Below are positions 14,754 through 21,459 of a stretch of 21,459 nt of DNA, piece after piece. The notes under the pieces are model-generated. The model made no database searches and was not told where the DNA came from. It worked only from the letters and a program-made list of their open reading frames with translations. The stretch spans positions 1-21,459 of the forward strand of contig JAUVTI010000015.1 in NCBI GenBank assembly GCA_030601605.1. The letters are read 5' to 3'. Numbering within the stretch: position 1 is the stretch's first letter; each line of letters opens with the position of its first letter. Made by a program: the position numbers and the translations under genes. The DNA comes from Gemmatimonadales bacterium. GTDB lineage: Bacteria > Gemmatimonadota > Gemmatimonadetes > Gemmatimonadales > GWC2-71-9.

Positions 14754-16291
14754 GCTTCCGGTTCGAGACCATCACGCCGGCCGTGCGGCCCGCCCTCGAC
14801 ACGAGCGCGCGCATGGCCGCCCGCGGCACGGGTGTCGAGGCGGGCATGGAACAGGCGTTCGTGGCGTCCGGCCCGGCAAGCACCGGGCTGGAGAAGCTGC
14901 TGGCCGGTGAGGCGCTCTGCGTGACGACGGGGCAGCAACCGGGACTCCTGACCGGACCGCTGTTCACCGTGTACAAGGCGCTCACCGCGGTCTCGCTGGC
15001 ACGGTCACTGGAGGACTCGCTGGGTCGGACCGTGGTGCCGGTCTTCTGGGTGGCCGGAGACGATCACGACTTCCAGGAAGCGAACCACGTCAATCTGATC
15101 ACACCATCCAACGAGGTCGAGCGCGTGGAGCTGCGCAGCCGCGACGCGGCGGACGCCTCGTTGCCGCTCTATCGCGAGCCACTGGGCGCGGAAATCGAGG
15201 CGGTCCTCGCCGCAGTGGAGCGGAGCACGCCCGAGACGGAATTCCGAGGCGAGGTGTCTGCGTGGCTCGGGCGCCACTACCGACCTGAGGCGGATTTCGC
15301 GTCGGCATTCGCCGGGGCGATGGCCGAGCTGCTCGGCAGGCACGGCCTCGTCGTCTTTCTCCCGACCCACCAGGCCGCCAAGCGAGCGATGGCGCCCTAC
15401 CTGATCCGCGTGCTCGAGCAGGCCGCTGGGATCGACCGGGCGCTCGGGGCGCGAGCAGAGGCTCTCGAGGCGTCGGGGCACCGGGTACCGGTACCGGTCG
15501 GCGACGGCTCCACGCCGGTGCTGATCGAGGATCGCCTGGGCCGCGACCGCATCGTAGCGGATGGAGACGGTCTCCGCACGAGACGCGCCAGGGAGCCGTG
15601 GACGCTCGAGTCCCTGCGCGGCATCGCACGGGACGAGCCGGAACGGCTGTCACCCAACGTGTTGTTGCGGCCGGTGGTAGAGGCGGCGCTGCTTCCCACG
15701 CTGGCATACGTCGCGGGACCGGGTGAGCTCCAGTACCTGCCGCAGACGGCGCCCCTGTACGATGCGCTGGACGTGGCTCCACAGACCCCGGTCCCACGCT
15801 GGTCGGCGCGTCTCATCGAAGCACGCATCCAGAAGGTGCTCGACAAGTACGGCATCGGCGCCGAGGATCTCGCCGGGCCCGAGGGGAAGCTCGAGGCCTC
15901 GCTGGTGGGGAAGGACATGCCGCCCGCCGCCGCCGACGCGCTCCACACGCTGCGCCGCACGCTGACCGAGGAGTACGACAGGCTCGAACGGGCTGCGGGT
16001 GAGGTCGACCCGACCCTCGAGAAGACCGTGCGGTCGGCGCGCAACAACGCGCTCGGCGGCGCCGCCTCAGTGGAGAAGCGCCTCGTGGGCCACCTCAAGA
16101 AGAGGAACGAGGTCGTGACGCAGCAGATCGCCAAGGCCCGCACGAGCCTGTTCCCGGGCGGCAAGCCGCAGGAGCGGGTTCTCAACGCAGTGCCGTACCT
16201 GGTGCGTTACGGCACCGCGTTCGTGGACGCCGCGCTCGAGGCGAGCGCGGAAGCTGTCCCGGAACTTGAATCCGCACCAGGGAAGCCGTAG
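14750..16291 (+). CDS. bshC: Bacillithiol synthesis cysteine-adding enzyme BshC
   Basis: BshC joins cysteine to glucosaminyl-malate, the last step in making bacillithiol, the low-molecular-weight thiol used by many Firmicutes and also found in Deinococcus, Bacteroidetes and others. The 513-aa product is near the family's usual length of about 530-540. Hallmarks are TTGQQPGLLTGPLFTVYKA (59-77), VVPVFWVAGDDHDFQEANHV (95-114), FLPTHQAAKRAMAPYLIR and PGELQYLPQTAPLY, followed by a C-terminal helical coiled-coil segment (about 400-480). The ATGA overlap with the methyltransferase gene fixes the start. BshA and BshB are not in this window, so the rest of the pathway must be elsewhere. The predicted active site is complete as far as I can judge. 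Confidence 0.94.
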   Translation: MSFRFETITPAVRPALDTSARMAARGTGVEAGMEQAFVASGPASTGLEKLLAGEALCVTTGQQPGLLTGPLFTVYKALTAVSLARSLEDSLGRTVVPVFWVAGDDHDFQEANHVNLITPSNEVERVELRSRDAADASLPLYREPLGAEIEAVLAAVERSTPETEFRGEVSAWLGRHYRPEADFASAFAGAMAELLGRHGLVVFLPTHQAAKRAMAPYLIRVLEQAAGIDRALGARAEALEASGHRVPVPVGDGSTPVLIEDRLGRDRIVADGDGLRTRRAREPWTLESLRGIARDEPERLSPNVLLRPVVEAALLPTLAYVAGPGELQYLPQTAPLYDALDVAPQTPVPRWSARLIEARIQKVLDKYGIGAEDLAGPEGKLEASLVGKDMPPAAADALHTLRRTLTEEYDRLERAAGEVDPTLEKTVRSARNNALGGAASVEKRLVGHLKKRNEVVTQQIAKARTSLFPGGKPQERVLNAVPYLVRYGTAFVDAALEASAEAVPELESAPGKP

Positions 16292-16300
16292 AATCGGCCC

Positions 16301-16597
16301 ATGATCTGGCCCCTCGCTCTCGTCATCCTGCTCCTTGCGCTGCTGATCCCGATCCTCGTGTTCGCCTTCGACGTACCGCGCCTCAGGGAGCGCGCGCGCG
16401 ACGCCGACCGGATGCTCCCGGAGCGGGAGCGGCAGATGGACGAGCTGATCAAGCGCGTGCTCACGCTCGAGGACGAGGTGGACGACGTGTCGCGCAACTT
16501 CGAGAGCATGCGCGACGAGATGCAGTTCCTACAGCGCCTGCTCGAGAACCCGGAACAGCGCGACCCGCCCGACCGGCTCGCGCCACCCAAGACCTAG
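16301..16597 (+). CDS. Small membrane-anchored coiled-coil protein, unknown function
   Basis: I do not recognise this 98-aa protein as a named family. It has one clear N-terminal membrane helix (residues 2-23, WPLALVILLLALLIPILVFAF), then a highly charged helix from about 27 to 83 with a leucine/valine heptad-like pattern (LIKRVLTLEDEVDDVSRNFE), and a proline-rich tail. Arginines directly after the membrane helix suggest the coiled coil faces the cytoplasm. Size and layout recall PspB (one membrane helix plus a cytoplasmic coiled coil), but I see no diagnostic PspB signature. FtsB/FtsL-like proteins have the opposite topology. Codon use and GC match its neighbours. It starts 9 nt after bshC, with a GGGA-type Shine-Dalgarno further up, and ends 4 nt before murJ, so it is probably cotranscribed with murJ. 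Confidence 0.75.
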   Translation: MIWPLALVILLLALLIPILVFAFDVPRLRERARDADRMLPERERQMDELIKRVLTLEDEVDDVSRNFESMRDEMQFLQRLLENPEQRDPPDRLAPPKT

Positions 16598-16601
16598 GCG
16601 C

Positions 16602-18164
16602 GTGCCCCCGTCGCAGGGCCGTCTCGCGGCCCGGGTCGGCGCCGGGATCATGCTCACCCGCGTTCTCGGGTTCGTCCGGGAGCGGGTGTTCGCGCACTAT
16701 TTCGGCGCCGGAGTCACCGCTGACGCGTTTCGCGCCGCGCTCAAGATCCCAAACGTCATCCGCAACCTGCTCGGGGAGGGAACCCTCTCGGCCTCCCTGA
16801 TCCCGGTCTACGCCGGGATGATCGAGCGCGGCGAGAGCGAGAAGGCGCAGCGCCTGGCCGGCGTCATCGCGTCGGTGTTGGTGCTGCTGACCGCCGTCCT
16901 GGCGTTCATCGGCATCGCGCTGGCCCCGCTGATCACCGACTTCGTCGTACCGGGTTTTTCGGGGGAGCGCCGGGCGCTCGCGATCACGCTGGTCCGGATC
17001 ATGTTCCCGATGTCCGGGCTCCTGATCCTGTCCGCCTGGTGCCTCGGGATACTCAACACCCACCGCCGCTTCTTCCTGTCCTACGCGGCGCCGGCGCTGT
17101 GGAACATCACCCAGATCGCGACGCTGATCACCCTGGGCGGCGTGCTCGTCGAGCTGGACCTCGTGGTGGCGCTGGCCTGGGGCGCGCTGCTCGGCGGCCT
17201 GCTCCAACTACTGGTGCAGCTGCCCGCCACTCTGCGGCTGACCGGTGGCGTCAAGTGGGGCCTCGACCTCAAGGCGCCCGGCGTGAGGCAGGTAATCGGG
17301 CGCTGGGTGCCGGTGGTAGTGGGAGCGGGCGCGTATCAGATCTCGAGCATCGTGGACACGCAGCTCGCGTCGCTGCTGGCACAGGGCGCCGTCGCGATCC
17401 TGGGCTACGCGCAGCTGGTGGCGATTCTCCCCGTGTCGCTGTTCGGCGTCAGCGTCGCCGCCGTCGCGCTCCCCGAGCTCGCGCGCGATGCGGTGGGAGC
17501 GGTGGGAAACGACCAACAGGTGCTGCGCGCCAGGCTCGGGGCCGGGATGCAGCGCATCGCGTTCTTCGCCCTCCCGTCGGCCGTCGCCTTCGCCGCGCTC
17601 GCCCCCGAGATCATAGGAGCTCTGTTCCAGACCGGCGCCTTCGGCGCCGCCCAGACCCTGATCGCAGCCGGCGCGCTCGCGGCCTACTCGATCGGCGTCC
17701 CCGCGCAGGCCTCCGTGAAACTGCTCGCGTCGGGGCACTACGCGCTCGGGGACACGAAGACGCCGGTCAGGATCGCGGTGGTCTCCGTCATCGTGTCGGC
17801 CGTGAGCGCTTTCCTGCTGATGCGCCGCTTCGGCCCCGCGGGGATCGCGCTGGGCGCCTCGATCGCAGCCTACCTGAACATGTCGCTCAACTTCGGGACG
17901 CTCAGCGCCAAGGTCGGACGCATCCTCGAGAGCCCGGAGCGGCGCGCCATCGTGCTGGCGGCGGCAGCGACCGTGCCCGCCGCCTTCTCCGGAGTGGGCG
18001 TCGCGGCTGCGCTCCGGGACGGACCCGTGTGGCTCGCCGCTCTGCTCGCGCTCGCCGGGTTCGGGGCCGTGTACGGGGTGGTGACGCTGCTGCTGGGACA
18101 CCCCGAGGCCGTGAAGCTCTGGGCGGCGCTGCGGCGGCGCTCGGGGCACTCGACCGACAGTTAG
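16602..18164 (+). CDS. murJ: Lipid II flippase MurJ
   Basis: MurJ (MOP superfamily) flips the peptidoglycan precursor lipid II to the outer face of the inner membrane. The 520-aa protein is strongly hydrophobic, with about 14 predicted membrane helices. The N-terminal region is diagnostic: MLTRVLGFVRERVFAHYFG (R20, R26), then ADAFRAALKIPNVIRNLLGE (D41) and GTLSASLIPVY, aligning with the E. coli MurJ helix 1-2 motif 'ADAF-vAfklPN-lRr-faEGafs-aF-P'. Later segments such as GALFQTGAFGAAQT and ASGHYALGDTKTPVRIAV also match. The start is a GTG at 16602, 4 nt after the small coiled-coil gene; the Shine-Dalgarno is weak. uvrC begins 9 nt downstream. Confidence 0.95.
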   Translation: MPPSQGRLAARVGAGIMLTRVLGFVRERVFAHYFGAGVTADAFRAALKIPNVIRNLLGEGTLSASLIPVYAGMIERGESEKAQRLAGVIASVLVLLTAVLAFIGIALAPLITDFVVPGFSGERRALAITLVRIMFPMSGLLILSAWCLGILNTHRRFFLSYAAPALWNITQIATLITLGGVLVELDLVVALAWGALLGGLLQLLVQLPATLRLTGGVKWGLDLKAPGVRQVIGRWVPVVVGAGAYQISSIVDTQLASLLAQGAVAILGYAQLVAILPVSLFGVSVAAVALPELARDAVGAVGNDQQVLRARLGAGMQRIAFFALPSAVAFAALAPEIIGALFQTGAFGAAQTLIAAGALAAYSIGVPAQASVKLLASGHYALGDTKTPVRIAVVSVIVSAVSAFLLMRRFGPAGIALGASIAAYLNMSLNFGTLSAKVGRILESPERRAIVLAAAATVPAAFSGVGVAAALRDGPVWLAALLALAGFGAVYGVVTLLLGHPEAVKLWAALRRRSGHSTDS

Positions 18165-18173
18165 CTTTCCCGT

Positions 18174-19988
18174 ATGACCGGTCGCGATCTCGAGCACATC
18201 GAGCGGACGATCGCCTCACTGCCGGACAAGCCCGGGGTCTACCTGTGGAAGGGCGCCGGTGACGAGGTTCTCTACGTCGGCAAGGCCAAGCGGCTGCGCC
18301 AGCGGGTGCGCAGCTACCTGGCGGCCAACGCATCCCGGGGCCCCAAAGGGCGGATGCTCCTCGAGCGGATCCGCGGCCTGGAGACGATCGTCGTCCCGAC
18401 GGAATCACAGGCGCTGCTCCTCGAGAACAACCTGATCAAGGAGCACCGTCCCCGCTTCAACGTCATGTGGCGGGACGACAAGAGCTACCCACGCATTGCC
18501 GTGACGTTGGGCGAGCCGTTTCCACGCGTACTGGTCGTGCGCAGGCTCGACATTCCGGGTGCGCGCTTCTTCGGGCCCTACACCGACGTCGGCGTCCTGC
18601 GCCGCACGCTGCGCATCATTCGCCGCATCTTCACCGTGCGCTCGTGCCACTACGCGCTGCCCGGTGACGCGCCCGATCGACCATGCCTCGATTATCACAT
18701 CAACCGCTGCCTCGCACCGTGCGTGGGCTACCAGGGCGTGGATGACTACCGCGGCATGATGGACGACGTGATCGCCTTCCTCGAGGGGAAGACGGTGGAG
18801 GTGCGCTCCAGCCTGCGGCGGCGGATGGAAGCGGCTTCGGGGCGCCTCGACTTCGAGCGCGCAGCCGAGATACGCGACGCGCTCTCCTGGCTGGAGCAGC
18901 TCGAGCAACCCCAGGCGGTGGAGGCGGTGGGCGGAAGCGACGCCGACGCCATTGGATTTGCGCGTGACGGGGACGACGCCGTGGGAGTGATCGTACGGGT
19001 GCGCCAGGGCAGCGTAGTGGCGCGCGAGCAGCGCTTCTTCGAGAACCTGTCGGAGGCTCCGGACGAGGAAATCCTCCGCGTCTTCCTGGTGGGCTACTAC
19101 GTGCGCGCCGAGGCGCGCGCCAGGCGCGTCGTGCTGCCGTTTCCCCCGGCCGATTTCGAGGCGGTAACGGAGCTGGCGCCGGAGCAGAAGTGGCTCGTGC
19201 CGCAGCGTGGGGTGAACCAGCGACTGGTTGCGTTGGCCGACCAGAACGCGCGACACCTGCTCGAGAGTTTCAAGATCGAGGCGCTGGAAACCGAAGAGCG
19301 CGTCGAGGATCCGGTTTACGCCCTGGGCCGCGACCTGGGCCTCACCGTCGTGCCGCGCAGCTTCGTGTGCATCGACATCTCGACCAACCAGGGCCGTGAC
19401 ACCGTCGGATCCCTCGTCTGGTTCGAGGGCGGACGCCCCAAGAAGGGTGAGTACCGTCGTTACAAGATCCGCGGCGAAGAGGGGCAACAGGACGACTTCG
19501 CGGCGATGAACGAGGTCGTGTCCCGCTTCGCGACCCGGCGCATGGAGGAGGGAAAGCCGCTCCCTGACCTGATCGTGGTGGACGGTGGGAAGGGACAGCT
19601 CGGCGCCGCGCACCAGGCCCTCACCGAACTCGGCCTGGGCGACATCCCCCTGGCGAGCCTCGCCAAGCGCGAGGCGGAGACCTTCCTGGTGGGCCGCGGG
19701 GAGAGCCTGAGGCTCGCGCAGCGGGCGCCGTCGCTGCGCCTGCTGCAGCGAGCCCGGGACGAGGCGCATCGCTTCGCCATCACCTATAGCCGCAAGCGCC
19801 GCACGCAGCGAACCGTCACGTCCGAGTTGCTCAACATCCCCGGTGTAGGCGAGCAGCGCCGGCGCCGCCTGCTGGAGGCCTTTGGCAGCCTGCCCGGCGT
19901 CCGGCTCGCCACTCCGGAGGAGATCGCGGCCCTGCCGGGTTTCTCACTCAAGCTCGCGGACAGAATCCTCTCCAGCGTGAAGCAATGA
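18174..19988 (+). CDS. uvrC: Excinuclease ABC subunit UvrC
   Basis: UvrC cuts on both sides of a DNA lesion during nucleotide excision repair, after UvrA-UvrB have located it. The 604-aa product has the N-terminal GIY-YIG nuclease domain (KPGVYLWK, 19-26; VLYVGKAKRLRQRV, 32-45; catalytic glutamate in LLENNLIKEH), and four cysteines C158, C171, C179 and C183 with the spacing of those that bind an iron-sulphur cluster in E. coli UvrC. A UVR motif lies at about 215-235, followed by the RNase H-like C-terminal nuclease with CIDISTNQG and LIVVDGGKGQLGAA, the RDEAHRFAI segment, and two terminal helix-hairpin-helix motifs (IPGVGEQRRRRLLEAFGSL onward). All expected domains are present. The ATGA overlap with thrC suggests coupling, although the functions are unrelated. 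Confidence 0.96.
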   Translation: MTGRDLEHIERTIASLPDKPGVYLWKGAGDEVLYVGKAKRLRQRVRSYLAANASRGPKGRMLLERIRGLETIVVPTESQALLLENNLIKEHRPRFNVMWRDDKSYPRIAVTLGEPFPRVLVVRRLDIPGARFFGPYTDVGVLRRTLRIIRRIFTVRSCHYALPGDAPDRPCLDYHINRCLAPCVGYQGVDDYRGMMDDVIAFLEGKTVEVRSSLRRRMEAASGRLDFERAAEIRDALSWLEQLEQPQAVEAVGGSDADAIGFARDGDDAVGVIVRVRQGSVVAREQRFFENLSEAPDEEILRVFLVGYYVRAEARARRVVLPFPPADFEAVTELAPEQKWLVPQRGVNQRLVALADQNARHLLESFKIEALETEERVEDPVYALGRDLGLTVVPRSFVCIDISTNQGRDTVGSLVWFEGGRPKKGEYRRYKIRGEEGQQDDFAAMNEVVSRFATRRMEEGKPLPDLIVVDGGKGQLGAAHQALTELGLGDIPLASLAKREAETFLVGRGESLRLAQRAPSLRLLQRARDEAHRFAITYSRKRRTQRTVTSELLNIPGVGEQRRRRLLEAFGSLPGVRLATPEEIAALPGFSLKLADRILSSVKQ

Positions 19989-21136
19989 CATACCACTGGT
20001 CGCTCACGTGTTCCGGGTGCCCAACCGATGCGGCGCCCGACGGGCTCCCGACCGTATGCCCCGAGTGCGGGGCCCCCTGGCTGGTGCGCTACGAGCGTGC
20101 GCCCGAGCCGGGCCTCAAGACGCTGCTCGCCGCGCGCCCCTGGACGATGTGGCGCTACCGGGAGTGGCTGCCGCTGCTGGACGGCGAAGCTCCCGTCACC
20201 CTTGGCGAGGGCGGGACGCCGCTGCTCGACGCGCCGCGGCTCGCCGAACGGGCCGGCGTCGCGAAGCTGTGGATCAAGGACGAGTCCATGAACCCGACCG
20301 GCTCGTTCAAGGCCCGCGGACTCTCCGCAGCCGTCACGCGGGCGCGCCACGCCGGCGCCCAGGGTTTCACCGTGCCGACCGCCGGCAACGCCGGTGTAGC
20401 GACCTCGGCCTACGGCCGGCGCGCGGGACTCCCGGTACACGTGTTCGCCCCGCGCACGACGCCACCGCGCATCCTCGAGCAGGTCCGCACCTTCGGCGCC
20501 GAGCTGCAGCTCCTGGACGGGCACATCGGTGACTGCGGCAAGGCCGCGCGGGCGCATGCCGCCGCACACGGATCGTTCGACATGTCGACCCTGCGCGAGC
20601 CGTACCGCATCGAAGGCAAGAAGACGCTGGGCCTCGAGGTGGCGGAGCAGTTGGGATGGCAATTGCCGGACGCGGCGATCTACCCGACCGGCGGTGGGAC
20701 AGGGCTCATCGGCATGTGGATCGCCTTCCGTGATCTGCTCGCGGCGGGGTGGGTGACCGGCAAGGCGCCCCGCCTCTACAGCGTGCAGTCGGAGGGCTGC
20801 GCACCCGTCGTGCAGGCATTCGAGCAGCGTGCGAGCCGCACGGAGCCATGGCCCAATCCCGAAACCGTCGCGGCCGGACTGCGCGTTCCCGCGCCCCTGG
20901 GCGGCCCCATCATCCTGCGCGCGCTCGAGGAGACGGGAGGTGAGGCACTCGCGGTTTCCGACGAGGCGTTGAGCCGCGCGGCCGACGCCATGGCGACCAG
21001 CGAGGCAGTGGACGCGTGCCCCGAGGGTGGGGCGACGCTGGCAGCGCTGCATACTCTGGTCCAGCGTGGCAGTATTGGGGCGGACGAATCCGTGGTGCTG
21101 TTCAACACCGGAGCGGGGTGGCTATATCGGAGCTGA
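19985..21136 (+). CDS. thrC: Threonine synthase with N-terminal zinc ribbon
   Basis: This PLP enzyme converts O-phosphohomoserine to threonine. The 383-aa protein starts with a small zinc ribbon (C9-x2-C12 and C25-x2-C28), a feature of many bacterial and archaeal threonine synthases of the short class. The PLP fold follows: VTLGEGGTPLLDAPRLAE, KDESMNPTGSFKARG with the PLP-binding lysine K109, PTAGNAGVATSAYG (the phosphate/asparagine loop), and the phosphate-binding TGGGTGLIGMW. Near the C-terminus are ACPEGGATLAAL and LFNTGAGW. A diaminopropionate or cysteate synthase role is possible for this fold, but the zinc ribbon and the PTGSFKARG context favour threonine synthase. It overlaps uvrC by ATGA, and larC starts 31 nt after its stop. 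Confidence 0.92.
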   Translation: MTYHWSLTCSGCPTDAAPDGLPTVCPECGAPWLVRYERAPEPGLKTLLAARPWTMWRYREWLPLLDGEAPVTLGEGGTPLLDAPRLAERAGVAKLWIKDESMNPTGSFKARGLSAAVTRARHAGAQGFTVPTAGNAGVATSAYGRRAGLPVHVFAPRTTPPRILEQVRTFGAELQLLDGHIGDCGKAARAHAAAHGSFDMSTLREPYRIEGKKTLGLEVAEQLGWQLPDAAIYPTGGGTGLIGMWIAFRDLLAAGWVTGKAPRLYSVQSEGCAPVVQAFEQRASRTEPWPNPETVAAGLRVPAPLGGPIILRALEETGGEALAVSDEALSRAADAMATSEAVDACPEGGATLAALHTLVQRGSIGADESVVLFNTGAGWLYRS

Positions 21137-21167
21137 TTGGGGAGATTTAGGGCTTGGTATACGACCG

Positions 21168-21459
21168 ATGCGCATAGCGATCCTCGACCCGGCAGCGGGC
21201 ATGAGCGGCGACATGGCCCTGGGTGCCCTGCTGGACGCCGGGGTCGACTCCGCGTGGCTCGAGGACCTGCCCGCACGGCTCGGCTTCCCCTCGGTCCGGG
21301 TTCGCATCCGCCAGGTCGAGCGCGCGTCGCTGACCGCCACGAAGGTCGACTTCGAGATCCCGGAGGGCGGCTCTTCCGGCCGCGGCGTCGGACGGTTGGT
21401 CGAGCTCGTGCGGACCGCGCCGGTGTCGGATGGGGTGCGGGCCCGGGCGGTGCGTGCGT
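21168..21459 (+). CDS. larC: Nickel-pincer cofactor insertion protein LarC, 3'-truncated by window edge
   Basis: LarC (formerly DUF111) inserts nickel into the pyridinium-bisthiocarboxylate mononucleotide to complete the nickel-pincer cofactor of lactate racemase and related LarA enzymes. Only the first 97 codons are visible and the frame is open at the end. The N-terminus MRIAILDPAAGMSGDMALGALLDAG matches the family start 'fDp-aGiSGDM-LGALlDlG', which supports the ATG at 21168. The usual histidine cluster region begins near GRGVGRLVEL, but the histidine usual in that stretch is not seen here. No good Shine-Dalgarno lies at the right distance; a GGGGAG is about 24 nt upstream. LarA, LarB and LarE are not visible. 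Full-length integrity cannot be judged. Confidence 0.88.
   Translation, partial: MRIAILDPAAGMSGDMALGALLDAGVDSAWLEDLPARLGFPSVRVRIRQVERASLTATKVDFEIPEGGSSGRGVGRLVELVRTAPVSDGVRARAVRA

Noticed and set aside
19784..21052. 422-codon minus-strand open frame over thrC
   Set aside because: It runs opposite the coding frame of a well-conserved PLP enzyme and shows no domain.
21137..21163. Promoter for larC (TTGGGG and TATACG)
   Set aside because: The spacing is 15 nt, the -35-like element is poor and the -10 would lie almost on the ATG. It is kept only as a weak remark, not as a feature.
1..21459. Defence system, mobile element, prophage, CRISPR, tRNA or rRNA
   Set aside because: No transposase, integrase, repeat array, att-like repeats or RNA gene signature was seen; composition and packing are uniform throughout.
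21168..21459. larC as a pseudogene because it ends without a stop
   Set aside because: The frame is simply cut by the window end; the visible part is open and conserved.

Overview
The window is 21.5 kb of GC-rich chromosomal DNA with 19 protein genes, all on the + strand. Together they leave only about 150 nt of non-coding sequence. The genes point to a diderm bacterium with lipopolysaccharide, because it carries BamA, Skp/OmpH and most of the Raetz lipid A pathway. The same window also has genes best known from Firmicutes: the arginine kinase McsB beside ClpC, and the bacillithiol enzyme BshC. Together with the LpxC-FabZ fusion, this mix fits the Gemmatimonadota (or another lineage of the FCB/Gemmatimonadota type). 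That placement is inference from gene content, not from a marker-gene tree.

Layout. Positions 1-3414 hold the protein-quality-control pair mcsB (5' end outside the window) and clpC. Only 2 nt after clpC comes the envelope block at 3417-12196: bamA, skp/ompH, lpxD, the lpxC-fabZ fusion, lpxA, lpxB, a DUF374 acyltransferase and lpxK. In this block nearly every stop codon overlaps, or lies within a few bases of, the next start. The block makes tetraacylated lipid A disaccharide 4'-phosphate, supplies a probable late acyltransferase, and encodes the machine that inserts beta-barrels into the outer membrane. Local lipid A genes not seen are lpxH/lpxI/lpxG, waaA/kdtA and any lpxL/lpxM.

A 39-nt gap containing a 7-bp hairpin over the Shine-Dalgarno sequence precedes glutamate dehydrogenase (12236). 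A second overlapping run follows: rlmH, an uncharacterised SAM methyltransferase, bshC, a small membrane-anchored coiled-coil protein, murJ (lipid II flippase), uvrC (nucleotide excision repair), a threonine synthase with an N-terminal zinc ribbon, and the start of larC (nickel-pincer cofactor), cut by the window end.

I see no mobile element, tRNA, rRNA, CRISPR array, clear terminator or sizeable repeat. No stretch longer than 39 nt lacks a gene. The window is mostly conserved housekeeping. The points most worth a second look are a degenerate phospho-arginine sensing motif in McsB, the clpC-bamA junction, the two uncharacterised proteins flanking bshC, the RBS hairpin before glutamate dehydrogenase, and the near-unbroken co-directional gene run. 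I found no convincing new defence or mobile system.
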